34,055 nt of DNA from Pseudomonadota bacterium (GCA_019348195.1 JAHWJX010000022.1:1-34055), one strand, 5' to 3'; shown: positions 7,752-16,922, counted from the first letter of the stretch. Notes: generated by a model from the sequence alone, not told the origin. Numbers and translations: made by a program.

Positions 7752-8864
7752 TCAGCGGATCACCCGGGCGCCCTTGCCCTTCATCACCGCCTCGACCTCC
7801 TTGCGGTTGACCATGGAGGTGTCGCCGGGCGTGGTCATGGCCAAGGCCCCGTGCGCCGCGCCGTACTCCACAGCGGCCTGGGGTCCCAGGCCTTCCATGA
7901 AGCCGAAAGCCAGGCCGGAGGCGAAGCCGTCGCCGCCGCCCACCCGGTCGTAGATCTCCAGGTTCTCGCGCATGACGGACTGATAGAACTCCCCGCCCGC
8001 CCAGATGATCGCCGACCAGTCGTTGAAGGTCGCCGTCCGGGCGTTGCGCAGGGTGGTCGCCGCCACCTTGAAGTTGGGAAACTCGCTAACGGCCGTCTGG
8101 ATCATCTTCTTGAAGTTGGCCGGGTCGATGGACGAGATGTGCTCGTCCAGCCCCTCCACCTCGAAGCCGAGCCAGGCGGTGAAGTCCTCCTCGTTGCCGA
8201 TCATGACATCGACGTACTGGGCGATGTTGCGGTTGATCTTCTGGGCGCCTTCCTTGCCGCCCTGGCTCTTCCAGAGGCTGGGGCGATAGTTGAGGTCGTA
8301 GCTGATGATCGTGCCGTATTTCCGGGCGACTTCAACGGCTTCGATCACGGCCTCTGAGGTGTTGGGCGCCAGGGCGGCGAAGATGCCCCCGGTGTGGAAC
8401 CAGCGCACGCCCTCCTCGCCGAACAGCTTCTCCCAGTTGATCTCGCCGGGCCGGATCTGACTGGCCGCCGAGTGTCCCCGGTCGGCGGCGCCCAGCGCGG
8501 CGCGGATCCCGAAACCCTTCTCGGTGAAGTTCAAGCCGACCCGAGTGTTGCGGCCGAGGCCGTCGAACTCGCGCCAGACCACGTGGCTCATGTCCACGCC
8601 GCCCTGCATGATGAAATCCTCCACCAGCCAGCCCAGATCGTTGATCGGCAGGGCCGTGGCGACCGTGGCGCGCTTGCCCCAACATTTGCGCATGGCGCGC
8701 GCGACATTGTACTCGCCGCCGCCCTCCCAGACGGTGAACTGGCGCGCATTGCGAACGCGTCCGACGCCCGGATCAAAACGCAGCATCACCTCGCCGAAGC
8801 TGGCGCAGTCCCACCTGCATTCGCTCTCAGGCCGGACGCTCAGAACATTGTCGTTCTCGGCCAT
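7752..8864 (-). CDS. kdgK: 2-keto-3-deoxygluconate kinase, PfkB family (copy B)
   Basis: A 370-residue PfkB-family kinase predicted to make KDPG from 2-keto-3-deoxygluconate. SFGEVMLRFDPG (22-33) and the WEGGGEYNVA block are the KDG-kinase N-terminal motifs. DRVGGGDGFASG at 306-317, with Asp312 as the likely base, is the PfkB signature. It is about 40 residues longer than copy A, with a longer N-terminus and an insertion around 200-260. The ATG at 8864 overlaps the TAA of eda (TAATG), so the two consecutive pathway enzymes are translationally coupled. This makes copy B the more likely general-purpose KDG kinase. The long open frame running upstream of this ATG is only the antisense-frame shadow of eda. 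Confidence 0.93.
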   Translation of the reverse strand: MAENDNVLSVRPESECRWDCASFGEVMLRFDPGVGRVRNARQFTVWEGGGEYNVARAMRKCWGKRATVATALPINDLGWLVEDFIMQGGVDMSHVVWREFDGLGRNTRVGLNFTEKGFGIRAALGAADRGHSAASQIRPGEINWEKLFGEEGVRWFHTGGIFAALAPNTSEAVIEAVEVARKYGTIISYDLNYRPSLWKSQGGKEGAQKINRNIAQYVDVMIGNEEDFTAWLGFEVEGLDEHISSIDPANFKKMIQTAVSEFPNFKVAATTLRNARTATFNDWSAIIWAGGEFYQSVMRENLEIYDRVGGGDGFASGLAFGFMEGLGPQAAVEYGAAHGALAMTTPGDTSMVNRKEVEAVMKGKGARVIR

Positions 8865-9538
8865 TACGCCCTCCCCTTGATCGTCTTGATGAGCTGGACG
8901 GTGTCGCGCACGCGGCGCTCGATGCCGTCGTAGTCCTTGGCCTCCAGCATCTCCTTGGTGACCAGGTTGGAGCCGATCCCGCACGCCACTATGCCCGCGC
9001 CGAACCACTTGCGCAGGCTCTCCTCCGAGGCGTCCACCCCACCCGTGGGCATGATCTTGGTCCAGGGCATGGGCCCCAGGACGTTCTTGACGAAGTCCGG
9101 GCCGCCCACGGACGATCCGGGGAAGACCTTCACGATCTCGCAGCCCAGCTCCTGGGCGTAGGAGATCTCGGAGGCGCTGCCGCACCCTGGGCTGTAGGGG
9201 ATCATGCGCCGGTTGCAGACCTTGGCCACATCGGCGTTCAGGATCGGTCCAACCACGAACTTCGCCCCGTTGGCGATGTAGATGCCGGCCGTGGGGCCAT
9301 CGACGATCGATCCCACCCCCATGATGACGCTGGGGTCCGCCCGGGCGAAGTGACGGGTCACCTCCAGGAACACGTGGCTGGCGAAGTCGCCGCGGTTGGT
9401 GAACTCGATGCACTTGGCCCCGCCGTTCGCGCAGGCTTGGATGACCTGCGTGCAGACCTCCACATCCGGATGGTAGAAGACGGGGATCACCCCCTGCTCC
9501 TCCATCGCCTGCAAGACCGTCATCCGGTCCTTGACCAT
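8864..9538 (-). CDS. eda: 2-dehydro-3-deoxyphosphogluconate (KDPG) aldolase
   Basis: A 224-residue class I aldolase of the KDPG/KHG family, splitting KDPG into pyruvate and glyceraldehyde-3-phosphate. Visible family features are GVIPVFYHPD near the N-terminus, the EFTNRG segment carrying the catalytic Glu, SPGCGSASEI, the Schiff-base lysine in EIVKVFPGSS, and the phosphate-binding MPTGGVDASEE. The length is close to the usual 210-215. AGGGAGAG precedes ATG 9538. A 93-base gap separates it from kduD, and it is coupled to kdgK copy B at its end. It completes both the galacturonate and the unsaturated-uronate branches. Confidence 0.95.
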   Translation of the reverse strand: MVKDRMTVLQAMEEQGVIPVFYHPDVEVCTQVIQACANGGAKCIEFTNRGDFASHVFLEVTRHFARADPSVIMGVGSIVDGPTAGIYIANGAKFVVGPILNADVAKVCNRRMIPYSPGCGSASEISYAQELGCEIVKVFPGSSVGGPDFVKNVLGPMPWTKIMPTGGVDASEESLRKWFGAGIVACGIGSNLVTKEMLEAKDYDGIERRVRDTVQLIKTIKGRA

Positions 9539-9631
9539 GCCGCTCTCCCTGTCCCTGCGGCGCAGCCGCGTGCGGTGAATCCTAAGTCGAGGGCCGCTCT
9601 CACGGCCCGCTTCAGGCGGCGCAGGCGGGTA

Positions 9632-10387
9632 TCACCGCGCCAGCCAACCCCCGTCGACGGGCAGAACCACGCCGTTGACATAGTCCGACGCCCGCGAGGC
9701 CAGGAACACCGCCGCCCCGCCGATGTCGCTGGGCTTGCCCCAGCGCCCGGCCGGGATGCGCTCCAGAATGGCCCGGTTGCGGTTCTCGTCGGCGCGCAGA
9801 GCTTCGGTGTTGTTGGTGTCGAAATAGCCGGGCGCGATGGCGTTGACGCTGAGGTTCTTGGACGCCCATTCATTGGCCAGGATCTTGGTCAGCCCCGCCA
9901 CCCCGCTCTTGCTGGCCGTATAGGACGGCACGCGGATCCCGCCCTGAAAGCTCAGCAGGCTGGCGATGTTGATGATCTTGCCGCCGCCGGCCGGGATCAT
10001 GCGTCGCGCCGCCGCCTGGCTCAGGAAGAACACCGTCTTCAGATTGGTGTTCATCACCGCATCCCAGTCGGCCTCGGTGAAGTCGATGCAATCCGCCCGG
10101 CGGATGATCCCGGCGTTGTTCACCAGGATGTCCAGCCGACCCATCTGCTCGATGCACTCGGCCAGCACCCGATCCACAGGTTCGATCGAGCCTAGGTCCG
10201 CGCGGATGGAGCGGAACCGTCGACCGGTGGCTTCCACGGCCTGGCCGGTGTCGGTGGGCTCTGACCGGCCCACGGCGACCACGTCCGCTCCGGCTTGGGC
10301 GAGCGCGATGGCGATCCCCTGCCCGATCCCCGTATTCGCCCCGGTGACCATGGCCACACGGCCCTGCAGGCTGAAGAGGTCCTGCAT
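9632..10387 (-). CDS. kduD: 2-dehydro-3-deoxy-D-gluconate 5-dehydrogenase (KduD), SDR family
   Basis: A 251-residue classical short-chain dehydrogenase. The NAD-binding motif TGANTGIGQG (15-24) and NNAG (90-93) are present, with catalytic Ser143 and the YTASK box giving Tyr156 and Lys160. The N-terminus MQDLFSLQGRVAMVTGANTG and the GYFDTNNTEALR segment are typical of KduD. It reduces 2,5-diketo-3-deoxygluconate to KDG, following KduI. ATG 10387 lies 5 bases after the kduI stop. General SDR members cannot always be assigned, but the direct pairing with kduI makes this assignment firm. Confidence 0.94.
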   Translation of the reverse strand: MQDLFSLQGRVAMVTGANTGIGQGIAIALAQAGADVVAVGRSEPTDTGQAVEATGRRFRSIRADLGSIEPVDRVLAECIEQMGRLDILVNNAGIIRRADCIDFTEADWDAVMNTNLKTVFFLSQAAARRMIPAGGGKIINIASLLSFQGGIRVPSYTASKSGVAGLTKILANEWASKNLSVNAIAPGYFDTNNTEALRADENRNRAILERIPAGRWGKPSDIGGAAVFLASRASDYVNGVVLPVDGGWLAR

Positions 10388-10392
10388 GCCCG

Positions 10393-11244
10393 CTACTTCA
10401 ACTGGCAGATGTCGAGGACGTTCATATCCGTGTAGTCGAGGTTCTCTCCCCCCATGGCCCAGATGAAACCGTAGGCCGCGGTGCCCGAACCCATGTGGAT
10501 GGACCACGGCGGTGAAATCACCGCCTCCCCGTCCTCGATCACGATATGCCGCGCCTTGTCCGGCTCGCCCATGAAGTGGAAGACGCGGTCGTTTTCGCCG
10601 AGGCCAAAGTAGAAATACACTTCCGACCGACGGTCGTGCAGGTGCGGCGGCATGGTGTTCCACACGCTCCCGGGCTTGAGCAAGGTCAGGCCCAGCAGCA
10701 GTTGCGCCGACTTCACCGTGGCCGGCACGACATACTGATAGATGGTCCGCTCGTTGGATTGCTCCAGCGAGCCCCGCTCGAGCGGCACGGCCTGATCGAT
10801 GGAGATCTTGGTGGTCTGATAGCTCGAGTGCGCCAGGGTCGAGATCAGGTAGAACCGGGCCGGGCTTGCCGCGTCGCTGCTTTCGAACCGAACCTCGGCG
10901 GCGCCCGCGGCGATGTACAGGCCGTCCAGCCGCCTCAATTCGTAGGTCGTACCGTCCACCGTCACGCGACCGTCGCCCGCGCCGACGTTGATGACGCCCA
11001 TCTCGCGCCGTTGCAGGAAAGGCTGACCGTTCAGCGAGGCCGGCTCCTGCTGCACGGGCAGGCTCACGGGGCCGCTCACCGGAGCCGCGCCGCCGATCAC
11101 CATCCGCTCATTGTGAGTGTAGTTGAGGCTCACCCGATCGGGCTGGAACAGGCCGCTCACAAGATAGCGATCGCGCAACTCGTCGTTGCTGGCCGAACGC
11201 ATCATGTCGGGATGGGTGGCCTGATAGGTCCTGTCGTACACCAT
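10393..11244 (-). CDS. kduI: 5-dehydro-4-deoxy-D-glucuronate isomerase (KduI)
   Basis: A 283-residue cupin-type isomerase converting 4-deoxy-5-keto-uronate (from lyase products) to 2,5-diketo-3-deoxygluconate. The metal ligands expected from the E. coli enzyme are all present with a constant offset: His201 and His203 in MPPHLHDRR, Glu208, and His250 in WSIHMG. The N-terminus [15 protein letters not shown] and the end [13 protein letters not shown] are typical of the family. It lies 17 bases after uxaC and 5 before kduD. Its presence shows that unsaturated uronates are the expected substrates, in agreement with the PL10 lyase. Confidence 0.96.
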   Translation of the reverse strand: MVYDRTYQATHPDMMRSASNDELRDRYLVSGLFQPDRVSLNYTHNERMVIGGAAPVSGPVSLPVQQEPASLNGQPFLQRREMGVINVGAGDGRVTVDGTTYELRRLDGLYIAAGAAEVRFESSDAASPARFYLISTLAHSSYQTTKISIDQAVPLERGSLEQSNERTIYQYVVPATVKSAQLLLGLTLLKPGSVWNTMPPHLHDRRSEVYFYFGLGENDRVFHFMGEPDKARHIVIEDGEAVISPPWSIHMGSGTAAYGFIWAMGGENLDYTDMNVLDICQLK

Positions 11245-11261
11245 GCGCTCCTGGATCGATG

Positions 11262-12710
11262 TTAGGCTGACAGGGCCAGCCGGGGCGGCTCGGCCCGGTC
11301 GAGCTTGTAGGCTTGTTTCGGGAGGTTGTAGGCGAGGTCCAGGGCGACCTCGTGGGCCTCGTCCTCGTCCAGACGGTGCTCGGTGACCAGGCGGGCGAGG
11401 AAGGCGCAGTCCACCCGCCGGGCCACGTCGTGGCGCGCTGGAATAGACAGAAAGGCGCGCGTGTCGTCGTTGAACCCCACGGTGTTGTAGAAGCCCGCCG
11501 TCTCCGTGGTCTGCTCGCGGAAGCGGCGCATGCCTTCGGGGCTGTCATGGAACCACCAGGCGGGGCCCAGCCTCAGCACGGGATAGTGCCCGGCCAGCGG
11601 CGCCAGCTCCCGGCTATAGCTTGTCTCGTCCAGGGTGAAGACGATCACCGAAAGCAGCGGGTCGTTGCCGAAGCGATCGAGCAAGGGTTTGAGCGCGCGC
11701 ACATATTCGGTCGGCTGAGGGATGTCGGCCCCCTTGTCGCGGCCGTACTGCTGATGGATCAGCCGGTTGTGGTTGCGGAACGACCCGGGATGGATCTGCA
11801 TCACCAGGCCGTCCTCCAGGCTCATGCGAGCCATCTCGGTCAGCATCTGCGCCCGAAACAGCTCGGCCTCGGCCGGCGTGAAGCTTCCGCCCACGATGCG
11901 TTGGAACAGGCTTTCGGCTTCGAGGTCGGAGAGATCGGCCGTCGCCGCCGTGGGGTGCCCGTGATCGCTTGAGGTCGCGCCCGCTTCGATGAAGTGAGAC
12001 CGGCGGATGCGGTGCGCCTTGAGATATCCCTGCCAGGAATGGACGTCCTCGCCGGTGAAGCTGGCGAAGCGCTCCATGGCGCTGGCGAAGTCCTCATGCT
12101 CGGCGTCGACCACCGGATCGGGCCGGTAGGCCGTGATCACCCGCCCGCTCCAACCGCTCTCGCGGATCGCCTGGTGATGCTCCAGGCTGTCGCTGGGCGA
12201 CTCGGTCGTGGCCAGCGCCTCGATCCTGAAGCGGTCGAACAGGGCGCGCGGACGGAAGGCGTCGGTTCGCAGCTTGTCGCCGATCACATCGAAATAGTGG
12301 TCCGCCGTTTGTTCGCTAAGCGCGACCTCGATGCCGAACACCTGCGCGAAGACGTGATTGAGCCAGAGCGTGGACGGCGTGCCCCGGAACAGGCGGTAGT
12401 TGCTGGCGAACAGCCGCCAGGCTTGGCGCGGGTCCGCCCGCTCCGCCGGGCCCTTGCCCGGCACGCGCAGGCGGTCCAACGGCACGCCCTGGCTGTAGAG
12501 CATGCGGTAAAGGTAGTGGTCCGGCGCTAGCAGCAGGTCGGCGGCATCCGGAAACGGCGCGTTCGCGGCGAACCAGCGGGGGTCGGTGTGCCCGTGCGGA
12601 CTGATGATCGGCAGGTCCCGCACCGAGGCGAAAAGCCGGCGGGCGACGCTCCGCACCGACGCTTCGGCCGGGAAGAGCCGGTCTTCGTCCAGAATAAGCG
12701 GCTTGACCAT
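11262..12710 (-). CDS. uxaC: Uronate isomerase (UxaC)
   Basis: A 482-residue amidohydrolase-fold isomerase that converts D-galacturonate to D-tagaturonate and D-glucuronate to D-fructuronate. The metal motif ISPHGHTDP is at 36-44 (His39, His41), and [10 protein letters not shown] and the closing [17 protein letters not shown] region are family segments. ATG 12710 has a good ribosome site (GGAGGGAG) and gives the expected N-terminus [14 protein letters not shown]. The frame is open further upstream but that part is the regulator gene read in another frame. It heads the minus-strand operon and has an operator-like box 25-38 bases upstream of its ATG. Confidence 0.96.
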   Translation of the reverse strand: MVKPLILDEDRLFPAEASVRSVARRLFASVRDLPIISPHGHTDPRWFAANAPFPDAADLLLAPDHYLYRMLYSQGVPLDRLRVPGKGPAERADPRQAWRLFASNYRLFRGTPSTLWLNHVFAQVFGIEVALSEQTADHYFDVIGDKLRTDAFRPRALFDRFRIEALATTESPSDSLEHHQAIRESGWSGRVITAYRPDPVVDAEHEDFASAMERFASFTGEDVHSWQGYLKAHRIRRSHFIEAGATSSDHGHPTAATADLSDLEAESLFQRIVGGSFTPAEAELFRAQMLTEMARMSLEDGLVMQIHPGSFRNHNRLIHQQYGRDKGADIPQPTEYVRALKPLLDRFGNDPLLSVIVFTLDETSYSRELAPLAGHYPVLRLGPAWWFHDSPEGMRRFREQTTETAGFYNTVGFNDDTRAFLSIPARHDVARRVDCAFLARLVTEHRLDEDEAHEVALDLAYNLPKQAYKLDRAEPPRLALSA

Positions 12711-12734
12711 TGAAGAGCTCCCTCCGCGCGTTTC

Positions 12735-12748
12735 GGTAACCGGTGTCA
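12735..12748 (-). promoter_or_regulatory. Putative LacI-family operator upstream of uxaC operon
   Basis: Read on the minus strand this is TGACACCGGTTACC: the same exact left half and central CCGG as the other three boxes in the locus, with right half GGTTACC. It lies between the regulator stop and the uxaC ATG, 25 bases upstream of the latter, where a bound repressor would block initiation of uxaC-kduI-kduD-eda-kdgK. Confidence 0.68.
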
Positions 12749-12774
12749 TGGGGGTGCACAAGCCTGCTTCGCAG

Positions 12775-13872
12775 TCAGAGCGGGTCCGGCGACGCGGTTG
12801 ACCGCCGCTCCACCAGCTTGGGAAACACCTCGCCGTCGTCTTGGGTCCGCTCCTTCTTGTCGAGGGCGCGCTCCAGCAGCTTCTCCGCCGCGATCCGACC
12901 CATGTCCCGGATCGGCAGGCGAACGCTGGTGAGCGGGGGCCAGACCCGCTCGGCCAGCGGGCTGTCATCGAAACCCACCACCGACAGGTCACGCGGTATC
13001 TCCAGCCCCGCGTCCCGAGCCGCCTTGTACACGCCAGCGGCCATCTCATCGTTGCCGGTGAAGATAGCGGTCGGCGGCGAGCCCATGGCCAGCAGGTCCC
13101 TGGCGCAGGCCACGCCCGACTCGAAAGTATAGGCTCCTTCCCTCCGGTACTCGGGCCTGAGCTCGAGCCCCCGTTCGGCCAAGCCGCCGGCGAACCCGCG
13201 TCCGCGCTCGTGCGAGGATTTGAAGGTGGAAGGGCCGGAGATGAAGGCGATCCGCTGGTGGCCCGCGTCGGCCAGGTGTCTGGCGGCTTCGGCGGCGCCC
13301 TCGCTGTCGTGGGTCACGAGCATGCATTCCGGGGCGTCAAAGGCCACGGAGGCGATCCGGACGTAAGGACATTCGACTTCGGTCAGCAGCTGCGCCACGC
13401 GCTCGTCCTCGGAAACCGAGGGCGGCAGCACCACCCCGAAAAGCTTCTGCCGTTGGACGAAGTTGCGCACGTCGGTCAGGAAGTTGGGCGCCCGGCGATC
13501 GCAGGGATGCACCACCAGCTCATAGCCGGAACCCCGAACGGCGTTCAAAATGCCCTGCTGCATGTCGATCACGTACTGCGGATTGGGGTTGTCGTAGATC
13601 AGCCCGATCAGGAACGACTTGCGGAAGGCCAGGCCGCGCGCCTGGGGGTCCGGAGCGTAGCCGTACCGTTTGATGACGGCCTCGACCTTGCTGCGCGTGT
13701 CGTCCTTCACCGAGGGGGACTTGTTGATGACCCGCGACACGGTCTTCTTCGAGACTCGAGCCAGCCGGGCCACGTCGTTGATGGTCGGACGCCGACCCGC
13801 CGCCTTGAACTCGTCCTCTCCCTCGTCGTCCGATCCGGCGATGGTCGCAGGGTCAAAAGCCGTTCGGGTCAC
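12775..13872 (-). CDS. LacI-family transcriptional regulator of the uronate locus
   Basis: A 365-residue LacI/GalR-type regulator. The helix-turn-helix (TINDVARLARVSKKTVSRVIN, residues 30-50) is preceded by an acidic N-terminal tail of about 28 residues. The hinge is around 70-80, and a periplasmic-binding-protein-like sensor domain follows (IGLIYDNPNPQYV, VTHDSEGAAEAARHL, FTGNDEMAAGVYKAA, VVGFDDSPLAERVWPPLTSV). It is divergent from uxaA and upstream of uxaC, flanked on both sides by the TGACACCGGT box, so it probably represses the locus and its own gene until an intermediate such as KDG or a uronate is bound. The effector is not deducible. Homologous regulators have been called KdgR or UxuR-like; I give no symbol because the class is mixed. 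Confidence 0.92.
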   Translation of the reverse strand: MTRTAFDPATIAGSDDEGEDEFKAAGRRPTINDVARLARVSKKTVSRVINKSPSVKDDTRSKVEAVIKRYGYAPDPQARGLAFRKSFLIGLIYDNPNPQYVIDMQQGILNAVRGSGYELVVHPCDRRAPNFLTDVRNFVQRQKLFGVVLPPSVSEDERVAQLLTEVECPYVRIASVAFDAPECMLVTHDSEGAAEAARHLADAGHQRIAFISGPSTFKSSHERGRGFAGGLAERGLELRPEYRREGAYTFESGVACARDLLAMGSPPTAIFTGNDEMAAGVYKAARDAGLEIPRDLSVVGFDDSPLAERVWPPLTSVRLPIRDMGRIAAEKLLERALDKKERTQDDGEVFPKLVERRSTASPDPL

Positions 13873-13939
13873 GGACTCTCCTCAGCACTTGCCCGGCCAT
13901 CTAGACACCTCCAGCTTCAAGCGCCACTTGCCTGACTGT

Positions 13940-13953
13940 TGACACCGGTGGTC
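13940..13953 (+). promoter_or_regulatory. Putative operator and -35 element in the regulator/uxaA divergent region
   Basis: TGACACCGGTGGTC, extended by one base to GGTCA, is the most symmetrical of the four boxes. It overlaps TTGACA (13939-13944), which resembles a housekeeping -35 element. GCTCCCTC at 13959-13966 sits at a spacing compatible with the Caulobacter sigma-73 type -10 (GCTANAWC), but the match is partial. A repressor here would occlude the uxaA promoter and could also control the divergent regulator. Confidence 0.65.
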
Positions 13954-13983
13954 AAGATGCTCCCTCTCGAACGCGACAACGGC

Positions 13984-15492
13984 ATGAAAGACGGTCAGAT
14001 CTCCACCGAAGCCCTGCATCGCGTGGCTCCCGAGGACGACGTCGCCACGGCTCTGCGCCCGCTGCAATCCGGCGAGGCGGTGAGCCTGGGGGGCGAGGTG
14101 GTCACTTTGCGCGAAGCGGTCCCCTTTGGACACAAGGCGGCCGTGCGCGGGGTCGCCGCCGGGCAGCTCGTCCGGAAATACGGCTGGCCCATCGGACGGG
14201 CCACGCGGGACATCGCGCCCGGCGACCATGTGCACACGCACAACCTGCAGACGGACCTGTCAGGTCTGGACCAGTATTCCTTCGAGGCGCCGTCCTCGGC
14301 CCTGGCGACCGGCGCCGACGCCCAGCCCGCCTTCATGGGCTACAGGCGCTCCAATGGGCGGGTCGGCACCCGCAACGAGATCTGGATCCTGTGCACGGTA
14401 GGCTGCGTGGCGCGCACCGCCCAGCGGATCGCACAGGCCGCTTCGGAGCGCTTCAAGGGTCGCACGGACGGGATCTACGCCTTTACCCATCCGTTCGGCT
14501 GCTCCCAGCTTGGGGACGACCTGGACAACACGCGACGCGTGATCGCCGCCCTGGCCTCGCACCCGAACGCGGGGGGCGTGCTGATCCTGGGACTCGGATG
14601 CGAGAACAATCAACTGGACCAGCTGCTGGCGAGCGCGCCCGGGATCGATCGCGAGCGGCTGCGGGCCTTCAGCGCTCAGCTCTCCGAGGACGAGATCGAG
14701 GACGGACTGGCCGCGGTGGAGGCGCTCGTAGAGCGGGCGGAGCTCGATCGGCGCGAACCCTGCCCGCTTTCGGACCTGGTGGTCGGCCTGAAGTGCGGCG
14801 GCTCCGACGGGTTCAGCGGCATGACGGCCAATCCGCTCGTGGGCCGGATCGCCGACGCCGTGGCCGAGGCGGGCGGCACGCCCGTGCTCACCGAGATTCC
14901 CGAGATCTTCGGGGCCGAGCGACTGCTCATGGCTCGGGCCACGCACGAGGGCGTGTTTGACGGCATCGTCTCGGTGGTGAACGACTTCAAGAGCTATTTC
15001 CTCGATCACGGCCAGGCGGTGCATGAGAACCCCTCCCCGGGCAATGTCGCCGGCGGCATCACCACGCTCGAGGAGAAGTCGCTGGGCGCCGTGCAGAAGG
15101 CGGGTCGGGCGCCCGTGGCCCAGGTTCTTCGATACGGCGAGGTCGTGCAGGATCATGGCCTGACCCTTTTGGAGGCGCCTGGCAACGACGCGGTCTCCTG
15201 CACGGCGCTCACGGCGGCCGGCGCGACGGTGATCCTTTTCACCACCGGCCGCGGGACGCCGCTCGGCTTTCCAGCGCCCACCCTGAAGATCGCCTCCAAC
15301 ACGGCTTTGGCCGAGCGCAAGGCGCACTGGATCGACTTCGACGCGGGCGCCGTCCTCTCCGGAGGGGGCCTGGACGGCACGGCGGGCCATCTACTCGCCC
15401 TCCTGCTGGAGACCGCCTCGGGCAAGCCCACCCGCGCGGAGCTGAACGGCGAACGCGAAATCGCGATCTGGAAAAGCGGCGTGACCCTTTGA
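13984..15492 (+). CDS. uxaA: Altronate dehydratase (UxaA)
   Basis: A 502-residue enzyme of the UxaA/GarD family, removing water from D-altronate to give KDG. The N-terminal SAF domain (about 1-100) contains VPFGHKAAVR and GDHVHTHNL. The C-terminal catalytic domain contains GYRRSNGRVGTRNE, HPFGCSQLGDD, LGLGCENNQ, GLKCGGSDGFSGMTANP and FTTGRGTPLGF, all typical of the family. The frame is open back to a TTG at 13939 and has an ATG at 13957, but both overlap the operator/promoter; ATG 13984 gives the usual N-terminus and length (E. coli 495). Its TGA overlaps the TTG start of the reductase gene, so the two enzymes are coupled. Confidence 0.95.
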   Translation: MKDGQISTEALHRVAPEDDVATALRPLQSGEAVSLGGEVVTLREAVPFGHKAAVRGVAAGQLVRKYGWPIGRATRDIAPGDHVHTHNLQTDLSGLDQYSFEAPSSALATGADAQPAFMGYRRSNGRVGTRNEIWILCTVGCVARTAQRIAQAASERFKGRTDGIYAFTHPFGCSQLGDDLDNTRRVIAALASHPNAGGVLILGLGCENNQLDQLLASAPGIDRERLRAFSAQLSEDEIEDGLAAVEALVERAELDRREPCPLSDLVVGLKCGGSDGFSGMTANPLVGRIADAVAEAGGTPVLTEIPEIFGAERLLMARATHEGVFDGIVSVVNDFKSYFLDHGQAVHENPSPGNVAGGITTLEEKSLGAVQKAGRAPVAQVLRYGEVVQDHGLTLLEAPGNDAVSCTALTAAGATVILFTTGRGTPLGFPAPTLKIASNTALAERKAHWIDFDAGAVLSGGGLDGTAGHLLALLLETASGKPTRAELNGEREIAIWKSGVTL

Positions 15493-16922
15493 CGACATCC
15501 CGGCTGTCCGACGCGACGCTTGAGCACGCAAAGGCGGCGGTGCTCCGGCCCGCCTATGAGCGCTCGAACCTGCGCATCGGGGTGGTGCACTTCGGCCCCG
15601 GCGCCTTTCACCGGGCGCACCAGGCCTATTACTTCGACGCCTTGCTGGGCAAGGATGCATCCTGGGCGATCAGCGCCGTTTCCTTGCGTAGCCCGGGCGT
15701 GCGGGACGCGCTGAAGCCCCAGGACGGGCTCTACACCCTGGCGGCGCTGGATCGGCGAACCGAGTTCCGCATTATCGGGGCGATCAAGGAACTGCTGGTC
15801 GCGCCCGAGGAGCCCGAGGCGGTTCTGGCCCGCCTCGCCTCCCCTGAGGTGCGCGCGGTCACCATCACCGTCACGGAAAAGGGCTACTGCCTGAACGCCG
15901 GGGGCGAGCTCGATCTGGCCCACCCGGACGTCGTACGCGATCTCGCCCGCCCCGACCTCCCGTGCAGCCTGATCGGCTGGTTGGTCGAGGGGCTGCGCCG
16001 TCGCCGCCAATCCGGGATCGCCGGCCTGACGGTGATCAGCTGCGACAACCTCGTCGACAACGGCGCCCGGCTCGGCCGCGCCGTGGTGCGGCTGGCGGCG
16101 GAGCGCGACACGGCCTTGGCGAGCTGGATCGAAGCGGAGGTGCGTTTTCCGCGCACCATGGTGGACAGCATCACCCCCGCGACCGAAGACGCGCTCAGGG
16201 CGCGGGTGCAGGCCGAACTCGGGCTCGAGGACACCTGGCCGATCCAACGCGAGGCCTTCACCCAATGGGTCGTCCAGGACGCCATGCGCGCCGACGGGCC
16301 GGACCTGTCCTCGGTCGGGGTCACCATCACCGACGACGTGACTGGTTACGAGCGCGCCAAGCTGCGGCTGCTCAACGGGGCGCACTCCACGCTCGCCTAC
16401 TGCGGGCTGCTCGCCGGCCACGAGACCGTCGCCCGGGCCATGGCGGACCCGGCGCTCGCGCGCCTGGTCGAAACGCTGATGCGCGACGACATCGCGCCGA
16501 CCCTGACGCCGCCCCGGGAACTGGACCTGGACGGCTACATCCAGGCCATCCTGAACCGCTTCCGCAATCCGGAGATCCGGCACAACCTGTCCCAGATCGC
16601 CTGGGACGGGTCGCAGAAGCTGCCCTTCCGCATCCTCGGCACGGTTCGTGACGCCCTGGCCGCCGGCCGGCCGCTCGATCGTCTGGTCCTCCCGCTCGCG
16701 GCCTGGATGCAGTTCGTCCGGGGTGCGGCCCACCGGGGCGTTCCCCTGGTCGATCCTCTCGCGGAACGGCTGGCCGCGCTTGGTCGAGCGTGCACGGGGA
16801 TCGCGGCCGAAGACGTCCACCGGTTTCTGGCGCTGGACGCCGTCTTTCCACCGGAACTGGCCGCGGCCCAGCGGTTCCGAACCGCAATGGAGAAGGCCTA
16901 TGCGGAGCTCCAGCCAAGCTGA
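15489..16922 (+). CDS. uxuB: Mannitol-dehydrogenase-family uronate reductase (tagaturonate or fructuronate reductase)
   Basis: A 477-residue long-chain polyol dehydrogenase. VVHFGPGAFHRAHQA (32-46) is the N-terminal signature and SCDNLVDNG (184-192) a family segment. The catalytic K-x4-N-x2-H motif is complete: Lys291, Asn296, His299. The sequence looks like the UxuB/mannitol dehydrogenase group. The gene is coupled to uxaA, which needs altronate, and no mannonate dehydratase is in the window, so it may work as a tagaturonate reductase, alone or in addition to reducing fructuronate. The start is the TTG at 15489, which overlaps the uxaA stop as TTGA. No in-frame ATG is close by, and the N-terminal signature requires a start near here. 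Confidence 0.9.
   Translation: MTTSRLSDATLEHAKAAVLRPAYERSNLRIGVVHFGPGAFHRAHQAYYFDALLGKDASWAISAVSLRSPGVRDALKPQDGLYTLAALDRRTEFRIIGAIKELLVAPEEPEAVLARLASPEVRAVTITVTEKGYCLNAGGELDLAHPDVVRDLARPDLPCSLIGWLVEGLRRRRQSGIAGLTVISCDNLVDNGARLGRAVVRLAAERDTALASWIEAEVRFPRTMVDSITPATEDALRARVQAELGLEDTWPIQREAFTQWVVQDAMRADGPDLSSVGVTITDDVTGYERAKLRLLNGAHSTLAYCGLLAGHETVARAMADPALARLVETLMRDDIAPTLTPPRELDLDGYIQAILNRFRNPEIRHNLSQIAWDGSQKLPFRILGTVRDALAAGRPLDRLVLPLAAWMQFVRGAAHRGVPLVDPLAERLAALGRACTGIAAEDVHRFLALDAVFPPELAAAQRFRTAMEKAYAELQPS

Noticed and set aside
9539-9631. Possible small gene or attenuator in the eda-kduD gap
   Set aside because: Only short GC-rich stems (GGGCC...GGCCC) and no start with a ribosome site; treated as ordinary spacer.
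14260-15390. Open frame of 376 codons on the minus strand
   Set aside because: Antisense to uxaA with no recognisable domain.
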